Part shown: one piece after another, positions 55,240 to 64,000 of the stretch
Layout of the letters: each line of letters begins with the position of its first letter
Numbering within the stretch: the stretch's first letter is position 1
From: Cladopsammia gracilis
Lineage: Eukaryota > Cnidaria > Anthozoa > Scleractinia > Dendrophylliidae
DNA: 64,000 nucleotides
Direction: 5' to 3'
Assembly (NCBI GenBank): GCA_022457155.1
Contig: JAJGOT010000194.1
Location: 782,501-846,500 of the forward strand
Position numbers and translations under genes: made by a program
The notes under the pieces: model-generated
What the model was told of the DNA's origin: nothing
What the model saw: only the letters and a program-made list of their open reading frames with translations
The model's database searches: none

Positions 55240-56260
55240 GTACGATAATCTCTGCCTCGGTTTTTGCCCCACATTTGTTCTCTCTCCATCTATGCAGGTA
55301 AATAAAGGTCGCCAGTTCGAGAAAATTAACGCCTTAAAGTTCGAATATAACCCGCGATAAATCAAGTAGGAAGAAAGATCCTGAACACCAGTCACGTTGG
55401 ATCCATACCCCATCGTAAAGGGTTGGGGGGGGGGGGGGGGGGTTGAATAAGGCCGGGCCGGTCGGGGTGGAAACTGTTCGAAACTGAGGGCCTTATATTT
55501 TCACAAGATAAGGGAGGCGGGCAGTGACAGATCTAGATAAGGGGCCAGGAGGGGGGGAACAGGACAGTCTTAGGGTATTAACTGACATCTTGTTTCTTTT
55601 TTTTTAATCTTTTCTGCGGTATCCAGGTTCCAAATCCAAAGACGTTCTGGACATATTTCACATTATAGTGCTGATCCTGTGGCAACCGACTGTCACTTGC
55701 TTGCAGTGCTACTTCAGTTGAGATTTTGTACGTGAAGATTAGTGATTCTTATTGTTATTGTTGTTCAAGGATCTTAAAAGACTATTAATTAACCAATATC
55801 TCTCTCTACAAGGGTGTAAAAAAGGGTTAGTAGCGGATTTATAGGAAATGCTCACAATATACTGGAGGGCATCTGATAGACTCGATGCACCACTGTACTT
55901 CCAGGAGGTGGAGGAGGACAGTAGTTATACTTCTAGTTTTGTCTTTGCATTTCTACTGATATAAGTAAAACTCACAACATTTAAAATGGTGACATAGCCC
56001 CTTTTCTTCTTGGGTTATTCAGGCCTAAATTTAAAGTGCACATTTTTTTTACGGTAATCTGAAAATAGCTGTTAAGAATTATTTTGATAGGAAAAAATGT
56101 CACTTGAAGTGGCAGGAACATACTTTAACAAGCGACGAAAGTTGGGCATATCAGACAAGGACCTGGGTTCTAGTGACGTAATTAGCATGTTTTCAACTGA
56201 GCGCGTCACTCGTTTTACAGTGGCGTTTTGGCAACTTGTGGAAGGATTGTTTGGATTAAA
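55240..56260. other. Distal part of copy 1, nothing coding recognised
   Basis: Includes G-runs (55420-55442), a segment similar to 63072-63260 (caaatccaaagacgttctgg) and about 300 bp without a match seen elsewhere. Confidence 0.35.
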
Positions 56261-56448
56261 CATAGACCTCTTACATAATGGCAGCCGATTTATTTATTCT
56301 TTTATATGTATGTTAATTAGCCTCACCGGCCTCATTTTAAAGTAAACATTCTTTTGAATTTTGCACACGCTAACGAGGCCACTAAGGCTGATTAACATAC
56401 ATATAAAAGAATAAATAAATCCGCCGCCATTATGAAAGAGGTCTATGG
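56261..56448. mobile_element. MITE with about 75-bp arms
   Basis: catagacctcttacataatg at the left and the approximate inverse ending gaggtctatgg at the right; both arms contain ttattcttttatatgtatgt. Confidence 0.8.
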
Positions 56449-56724
56449 CTGAAGGCGACGCGTATTTTAGCCTCGAGTTCCTCACCTTCTCCGCCATGTT
56501 TTGTTGTGATCAAACATACAAATGACGTCAGAAATACCCTTCCCGCCGCGCTCAAAGTGTCGCAAATTTAAGGTCACGGCGGGAGTTTACAAACCGCTAA
56601 AAACAGTGGATCATCTTCCCGCAAAAGAGGAAAAAGACTGAAAAAGGGATAAAGGGATATAAACAACATAAATCCAAAAACAAAACGGTAGTGAAATTTC
56701 ACTTCACGTGCACTTTATCTTCAT

Positions 56725-56850
56725 GAACTGCTAACCCTAACCTAAACTGAAAGCTAATAAACTGATCCATGATTTACGTTATATAATTCTCAAAAAGGTG
56801 CCCGATTTCCTGTTGGTACCTTAGTCTAATCTATCCCTTCAAGTGTCCTT
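56725..56850. mobile_element. MITE family C, copy 3, right half
   Basis: taaccctaacctaaactgaa body, then ctcaaaaaggtgcccg and ggtaccttagtctaatctat. Its inverse aligns with the arm at 49727-49796. Confidence 0.55.
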
Positions 56851-57119
56851 CTATGAGGAAGGGGACAGTGGGGATGTTTGACGCAAGTGGCGAGGGGTTG
56901 ATGGAGCTTAACGCCTGGGAGAGGGGAGGGTCTCAATTTACAATTTCGCTCACAGAGACTATTGATTTTTATCTTTAAAATGAAATAGATACCAACTGGA
57001 GTAAACTGTGATTCGTGAAGTCATTATTATTTTTTTTTTTTGATTTTTAGTTTCCTTCTACTTCCTGAGCCTCATTTGTGCTTGGCTCACACTGCTTCAA
57101 CCACCAAGTACAGATCAAC

Positions 57120-57345
57120 CAATGACTGTCATCCTCAGTATCACAGCATGCCCAATGGTCATCCCAGTATCACAGCATGTCCAATGGTCATCCCAGTATC
57201 ACAGCATGTCTAATGGTCATCCCAGTATTACAGCACGCCCAGTGTTCATTGCCGGTATCACAGCACGCCCAATGGTCATCCCAGTATTACAGCATGCCCA
57301 GTGTTCATTGCCGGTACCACAGAACACCCAATGGTCATCTCAGTA
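57120..57345 (+). repeat. About 29-bp minisatellite, long allele
   Basis: About 7-8 units of cacagcatgcccaatggtca-type sequence, about 100 bp more than the copy-1 array. Confidence 0.8.
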
Positions 57346-57672
57346 ATTTGGTCAGTCAATTCCTTGTGGGTAGGGAATGGTGGGTAAATAGAGCTCTGGA
57401 TGAACCTTACAACGCATACCTCACTGATGCACACACGTTCGGTCAGAAGTCAACGGACTTCTTATTCGGCTTAACTTAGTTGTAATTTAATTAACTAGTG
57501 GGACCCCTGGGATGGTATCCTTTTTTCCTCTTTTTCCTTTCATTTGGGCCTTGGGTTTCTTTACACCTTATTCGAGTACTGTGTTCGATCGGCTCTTTTT
57601 TTCTCCGAATCTGATTCGGCTTCACTTCGGCTTTCTTCGGAAATACTTTTTTGTCGTCGTTGTCCCGCTTAG

Positions 57673-57933
57673 TTGCGCGAAATTAAGTTGATCAAATACG
57701 TTTCACTTGACAGTCGAAGCGCTGTATTAAGTGAAGCTTTCTTTCTCTTTTCTTTCTCTTTCTCTTTCTTCCGTAAGGTTCATCCAGATATGTTAATTAT
57801 GACAAGGCTTAGAAAACTGGAGGCTGCAGGCCATTCAACTGTTGGAAGGAGACCTTATTTGGCCACTCCTTACAGGTTTAGTGGCCTCTCCAGTGACAGG
57901 CAGATAGTTAGGCAGGCTGCCATTTTTGGTTAG
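57673..57933 (+). other. Open frame of unknown meaning, copy 2
   Basis: Homologue of 50631-50891 with two amino-acid differences seen. Confidence 0.25.
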
Positions 57934-60900
57934 CTATTACCTCTTTGAAATTGGCTACACAACAAAATTGGCTCACAAAACGATAGATTTTGACATTTGC
58001 ACGGCATTTAGTTCAAAAACCAAAAAGCAATGAAGGCTCTATACGACGTTACAAACAAAGGGAGTAGCACTGCTAAATTTGCCAGCGTAGATTGGATTAC
58101 AGGCTAATCGTGACTTTTTAGCTCTCGGGGTATAATGAGACAATGCACACACCATAGTGTAGATCGTTTTCAAATTCGCCACTCCAGAAACTGCGGGGAG
58201 ACTGAGCACCAGCTTTCGGCACTAGGCTTTCTGGGATCGTTTGGGTGACCCGCGTTAGTTACGATAGATTGATGGTTTCCAAAGGCAACCGTTAATCAAT
58301 CATAACTCGTATTAGTCACCCAAACTATCACTGAAATCTTAGTTCCAGAAGCTGATGTTCAGTCTCCCCACGGTTTCTGGAGTGGCGAATTGTAAGCGTA
58401 CGTAGCCTTCAACGCCATAGTAATCATTGGGTCAAGTTGGAATCGGGGGTCGGTCGGTCAGTCAACAAAGTTGATAGATAGCCAAGGAACATAGGATACA
58501 GCTGTTTCAACAGTAATGTTGTTAGACAAGTTTCAAGAGACGAATGCGAAAAAGTAAAAAGTGGATTTTATCTGAATTGGAAACATTCTTGACTAAACTG
58601 CGATATTTTAAACGTGACTCCGTTTATGCATTTTAATAACGCCATCGAGAAAACGTGTCACTGACCGGCCGACACACATTTCCAAGTAAGACCTTGTTGC
58701 CTCATCAAGACAGCGTCCGATTTACCAGCGACGCACGCCCACGACGAGCATGGATGAGCAGTCAGTGACAACCGCTGGCTTGAGGTACGTAGGGCTCATT
58801 AACTACGTGATAAATAAAGTTGGAAATAAAAGTCTGGCAGTGTGTTCATTTATTGTTTTACGTGATACAGCCACGAAGCTGTATCACCGCAGGAGATAAC
58901 ACCAGTTCACAATCATTGCTTAAATCGTGTTCCGTGAAGTCGTGTCGGTGAATCTGACGGTAACCTTTGACAAGTAGTATGTTAAAAGATAGTAATAATT
59001 GCGATCGGTGTTATCTTCTACATAAGCTCGGTCCGGCTTTCGATCCGAAATTTCGTTATTTTCGCTTTCGATCTCTTTATTTTTATCGGCTGTTCTATTT
59101 TGTTTACCAATTCGGCCCGAATTCGAAAACAAAATAGTTTGCAATTCAACTGAGGACATTTGAAGGCTTGGTATCGAGAAAGTCTCGATAGCAAACTGAG
59201 AGATGACCCCTGCATACCGTCTAGGGGACCCTGGAGTATTCCTTTACAAAATATTCTTCGGTTTCCTGGACGCTAAATGTTTCACGTAGGAGCGCACCCC
59301 TCATGGATAGTTAATAGGACTGTGTCATATTTAAAGTGTAAAAGCTCTGTATTAAAAATAATAATAAAATAATAAAACTTAAAAACCTGGTGTGTCTTGT
59401 GTCTTTATTCTAAAACATTATCTATTTAGCTAAGTGAGCAACAATACTAACGGATGGTTTTATTTCAGAGACAATGCTAACCCAATGATTACATTTCAGG
59501 AAAGAAACGTCATTTTTTTCTTCAAATGAGTCAACTTCTTTTTTCGGCGAAACGCTCAGCAACATCCGAAACCGTCCCATTTTTTTCTTCGGCGCAGCTT
59601 CTACACATTCGACAAAATGGAACACGTACTTCAACTTGCGATCGCTAGCGCATAGCGGTGTAACAAAATGACACGAGTGTAAGCCATCTTACGTGGCGCT
59701 TTTTTGTTGGAAATAAAATTTGAAAAAACAGTTTGTCAGTGTGTTATTTGCGTCATTTGAGACTTGCTTCACAAGTAACTTTCTAATCTTTAAGCAACAA
59801 TCGACGAATCCGGCTCAACTTGTACTTATTAGGCATTCTCAAAAGAGTACATTAGTGTGCAAACCATGTGATAACAAATGTGACTGTAAAAAAAGATAGA
59901 AAATAAAAGTATGTTTACTGTGCTTAGCAAATTATGTTTTTATTTTAAGAACATTTTATAAGTTATAATGATGATGATAATAAAACGCAATTGAAAATAA
60001 ACGTTCGCCAACTGGTGGGTTTTTTTTTGTGTCGTGTGTGTTTTTTTATTTGAACAACTAATATTTTAATTTCAGGAAAATCTCGCAGTGTCCAAACAGA
60101 GATTTTTTTGGTCAGTCAGACATCGCTACTGAACTACCTTTTTACCCTTTTTTGGTGTGCGAAATCAAGACGCATATGAAGCTCTTTGACGGTCATAACA
60201 AAGGTCATTAAACGAATCACCATTCAACGATAGCAGAGAGCCTGAGAAGTCCTTCTTTTTTAAATGGCTTTATCCTTTTTTGGTGTGCGAAATCAAGACG
60301 CATATGAAGCCTTTTGACGGTAATTACAAGGTCATTAAACGAATCACAACAACGACAGGAGAGAGGGAAGTGCAGTGATGATCGTGTGAAGAGAAAGTCT
60401 TTAGAAGAACCATAATTTCAATTACGATTGTAGCCCACACGTTTTAGGTTAAATATTGATATGAATTTCTTTTAGTTAATAAGTGAGCAGGACCAATACC
60501 CGTCAGCTACGGCCGATCAGAGGCAAAATCCAAACTAACAATGCAAATATGACTTTGGAACACAGATTGAAATGTAAGTTGTATCCTTTTATTGACAAAA
60601 TCGCCACACTCGCCTTTTCCTTAGGTTAACAACTTCTGGCTTCAATGGGATTCAAACCCAATTTACTATGGTGCTGATTCAATATACTCAGCAACCACTG
60701 GTGACAGAGGATAAAAAAGAGCCCGACAAATATGTGGCTAATTATCAATGGGATTCAAACGGCCCAATGACCTCTTTGGTACTGCTGCAATATGTTCTCT
60801 ACGCTAATTGAGGTGATGTGAACTGTTATGTCTTATATAAGGGGCCACTGGAAGAGAGAGGTAAAAGCCCGGAGTAAAATTTGTTTCTTCAACGGGATTC

Positions 60901-61049
60901 AAACCCAAAGACTGCTTTGTTCCTGCGCAATTTCAATACTAACTCATGTGATATGTTATATTACGGGCTGCAATGCTCTCCATACTAACTGAGGTGACAT
61001 GTTATATAAGGGGTTGCAATGTTCTCTATACTAACAATAAATTCATCAG

Positions 61050-61152
61050 GTCCAGATTCACATGACATTACAATACCTATCCTGTTGGTGTCCGACCTTT
61101 GTTCGCTGTCAGTTTTTCCAGAAGTCAGTGTTTCGATGTGTTTTAAAACCAG
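61050..61152 (+). other. Exon-like block a, copy 2
   Basis: Open, one residue different from 53981-54083 (Leu to Phe in SVFPEVSV). Flanked by cag| and |gtaccat. Confidence 0.3.
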
Positions 61153-61736
61153 GTACCATAATCTCTACCTCTTTTTGGCCCTACATATGCTCTCTTTACA
61201 TCTATGCAGATAAATAAAGCACGCCAGTTGGAGAAAACTAACCTCTGAATTTGGAATATGACCAACGATAAAAAAAAAACTAGCCAGGGATATCCCACAC
61301 ACTTTACGTTACAGAAATTAAGATGCATTCCACCCTGATGCCCCAATGGGCGTCGAATGGAACCAGTCACGGTGGATCCAGACCCTATCGTATGGGGTGG
61401 GGCTGGGCAGAGTGAATTATGTGGGGGTTGGGAGAATAAGGCCGGGCCGGTCGGAATGAAAATGTTAGAGACTGGGGGACCTTACATTTTTGCAAGATAA
61501 GGAGAACGGGCAGTGGCGGATCTGGGGAAGGGGGCCAAAGGAGGGGAGGGGGAGGGGGGTTGTGTTGGGGGACAGAGTTAGGGTATAGAAAAGGGATAGT
61601 ATTGCATTTATAGGAAATCGTGACAAAATACTAATGGGCATCTGATGGACTGGATGCACCACTTCCAGGGGGAGGGGGACAGTAGTTATACTCTTAGTCT
61701 TGTCATGCTGATTTACCTCCTTTTCCTCTCTTGCAG

Positions 61737-61795
61737 GAGAAGCTATTACCACCTGACTCTCAATGCAAATATGACATTGGAACACAGACTGGAAT
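61737..61795 (+). other. Exon-like block b, copy 2
   Basis: The best-formed copy: acceptor cctctcttgcag|G and consensus donor T|gtaagt. Its one-base 3' phase fits the two-base start of block a, making a Cys codon at the junction. Confidence 0.3.
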
Positions 61796-62004
61796 GTAAG
61801 TTGTATCCTTTTGTTGACAAAATCGCCACACTCGCCTTATGCGTAGGTTACCAACTTCTTGCTTCAATGGGATTCAAACCCAATCTACCATGGTGCCGAT
61901 TCAATATACTCAGCAGCCACTGAAAGAGGATAAAAAAGAGCCCGACAAATATGTGGCTTCAATGGCATTCAAACCCAATGACCTCTTTGTTACTGCTGCA
62001 ATAT

Positions 62005-62215
62005 GTTCTCTAATAATTAATAATAATAACAATAATAATAATAATAATAATAATTAACATTTCTAAAGCGCTAAAATTATAAAAATATTCTAAAGCGCTT
62101 GACAATAAACGATAAAACGATAAAATATTAAAAATATAAAAATGTTAAAAGTACTAAAACAAATTGTAAGCCAGCTTGAACAGACGCGTCTTTAGCTTTG
62201 ACTTAAAAATGGCTA
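62005..62215. mobile_element. (AAT)n plus SINE-like insertion in the extra subunit
   Basis: An AAT run (62014-62055) and tctaaagcgctaaaa / ttctaaagcgcttgac. Absent from the other subunits. Confidence 0.6.
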
Positions 62216-62425
62216 CACTCTACGCTAACTGAGGTGATGTGAACTGTTATATAATATAAGGGGCCACTGGAAGAGAGTTAAAAGCTCGGACTAAAATCTG
62301 TGGCTTCAACGAGATTCAAACCCAAAGACCGCTTTCTTCCTGCGCAATGTTTTCCATTCTAACTCTCATGTGATATGTTATATTAGGGGTTGCAATGTTT
62401 TCTATACTAACAATTATTTCATCAG

Positions 62426-62528
62426 GTCCAGATTCACATGATATGACAATACCTATCCTGTTAGTGTCCGACCTTTGTTCGCTGTCAGTTCTGCCAGAAG
62501 TCAGTGTTTCGATGTGTTTTAAAACCAG
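62426..62528 (+). other. Exon-like block a, copy 3
   Basis: Open, with Ile to Met in SHDMTIPI. Splice-like ends kept. Confidence 0.3.
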
Positions 62529-63419
62529 GTACCATAATCTCTGCATCTTTTTGGCCCTACATATGCTCTCTTCACATCTATGCAGGTAAATAAAGGACGC
62601 CAGTTGGAGAAAACTAACGTCTGAATTTGGAATAAGGCAAACGATAAATTTACGTAGCCAGGGATATCCTACACACTTTACGTTACAGAAATTAAGATAC
62701 ATTCCACCCTGATGATGCCCCAATAGACTACGAATGGAAGCAGTCACGGTGGATCCAGACCCTATCGTACGGGGTGGGGGAGGAGGACATAAGGCCGGGC
62801 CATTCGGAATAAAAATGTTAGAGACTGGGGGACCTTACATTTTTGCAAGATAAGGAAAATGGGCAGTGGCGGATCTGGGGAAGGGGGGCGAGGGGAGGGG
62901 AGGGGGGGGAGGGGGGGTTAGGGGGACAGTGTCAGGGTATAGCTGACATCTTTTTCTTTCTTCTCTTAGGAACGGACCATTATTTTTTGACGGGGGGGGG
63001 GGGTGGAAAATTGATATACGGCACCTGCTGCAAACAATTTTTTTGTCTGTGTCTCCGTCCAACTGCCATACGTTCAGCAAACACAAATCCAAAGATGCTG
63101 TGGACATACTTCACATCATAGTGCTAATCCTGTTGACGACCAAATGACACTTTTGAGTGCTGCGTCAGTTCAGCTTTTGTATGTGAAGATCAGTGATTCT
63201 GTGTCCCTTTTGTTAAAGGGTCTTAAAAGACCTTTAATTAACCAATACCTCTCTCTTTAGGGTATAGAAAAGGGTAAGTAGTGCATTTATAGGAAATCCT
63301 GACAAAATACTGGTGGGCATCTGATGGACTCGATGCACCACTTCCAGGGATGAGGAGGGAGACAGTAGTTATACTCTTAGTCTTGTCATGCTGATTTACC
63401 TCCTTTTCCTCTCTTGCAG

Positions 63420-63478
63420 GAGAAGCTATTACCACCTGACTCTCAATGCAAAGATGACATTGGAACACAGACTAGACT
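63420..63478 (+). other. Exon-like block b, copy 3
   Basis: RSYYHLTLNAKMTLEHRLD type with a weaker donor (gtaact), like 54666-54724. Confidence 0.28.
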
Positions 63479-64000
63479 GTAACTAGTATCCTTTTGGGGA
63501 CAAAATCATCACACTCGCCTGAACTGTAGGTTAACAACTTGCAGCTCCCTGTTGGCTTCAAAGGGATTCAAACCCAATGAACCATGGTGCTGACTCAATA
63601 TACTCACAGTCACTGACAGAGGATGGAAAAAAAGGCTCGATAAAATTATGTGGCTTCAATGGGATTCAAACCCAATTAGCTTTTTATGTTGATGCAATGA
63701 TATCAGTACTAGCTGTGATAAGAGGCCAATGGAAGACAGGTGTAAAGCTTTGACCAAAATCTGCGGCTTAAACGGGATTCAAACCCAAAGACCTCTTTGT
63801 TACTTCTGCAATGTTCTCCATACTAAGGTGACATGTTATATAAAGGGGTTGCAATGTTCTCCATGCTAACTATTACTTCATCAGATCCAGATTCACATGA
63901 TATGACAATACCTATCCTGTTAGTGTCCGACCTTTGTTAGCTGTCAGTTCTGCCAGAAGTCAGTGTTTCGATGTGTTTCCAACTAGCTAGGTATGATAAT

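Larger units (their letters stand above)
49900..56720. repeat. Tandem segmental duplication, copy 1
   Basis: Matches copy 2 from gggatgtttgacgcaagtgg (49917 versus 56871). The offset rises from 6954 to about 7053 across a minisatellite and reaches about 7070 near 54 kb. High identity with scattered substitutions. No assignable protein-coding gene in the proximal part. Confidence 0.85.
56866..64000. repeat. Tandem segmental duplication, copy 2 (runs off the edge)
   Basis: Same order as copy 1, with a longer 29-bp array (57120-57345) and one additional 1.7-kb subunit (61758-63437). Confidence 0.85.

Noticed and set aside
56097..56345. 82-codon plus-strand open frame
   Set aside because: More than a third of it is the left arm of the MITE 56261-56448.
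1..64000. CRISPR array or bacterial operon structure
   Set aside because: The tandem repeats are 85-88-bp or about 29-bp minisatellites without unique spacers, and the gene structure is spliceosomal.

Overview
This is eukaryotic, AT-rich, intron-rich and very repeat-dense animal DNA. A coral-like or other anthozoan cnidarian fits best, judging from Ngaro/DIRS and Penelope retroelements, many hairpin MITEs and an intronless class A GPCR. That assignment is inference; no species marker was read.

The main gene is a complete minus-strand UBA6, a ubiquitin/FAT10-type E1 activating enzyme. It runs from the ATG at 43197 to the stop at 365. I reconstructed 36 coding exons by hand. Their splice phases all agree and they sum to 3096 nt (1031 codons plus stop). 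The protein has both adenylation half-domains, the catalytic Cys (residue 594, codon 19031-19029) and a C-terminal ubiquitin-fold domain ending in the UBA6-type GPPVRYYF motif. The introns carry most of the repeats.

An intronless GPCR (3211-4113, plus strand) lies inside the last UBA6 intron, antisense to its host. A broken GPCR-like fragment lies 2.5 kb away at 6666-6723. A decayed Ngaro-like tyrosine-recombinase retrotransposon (about 35.2-39.24 kb, minus) fills intron 4 and begins next to the exon-4 splice donor. A near-perfect 413-bp-arm palindrome of Penelope-like 3' ends occupies 28908-29733.

Upstream of UBA6 (43.2-49.9 kb) lie a 1.05-kb foldback element with an 8-bp target duplication and a decayed DIRS-like element interrupted by three DNA-transposon insertions. 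From about 49.9 kb to the right edge is a roughly 7-kb tandem duplication. Its distal half is built of 1.2-1.7-kb subunits, each with a pair of exon-like blocks of mutually compatible phase. Function there is unknown.

Elsewhere the window is a mosaic of MITE families, several with two to four copies and repeated nesting, which gives relative insertion ages. Identity claims rest on motif recognition only; no search was run.
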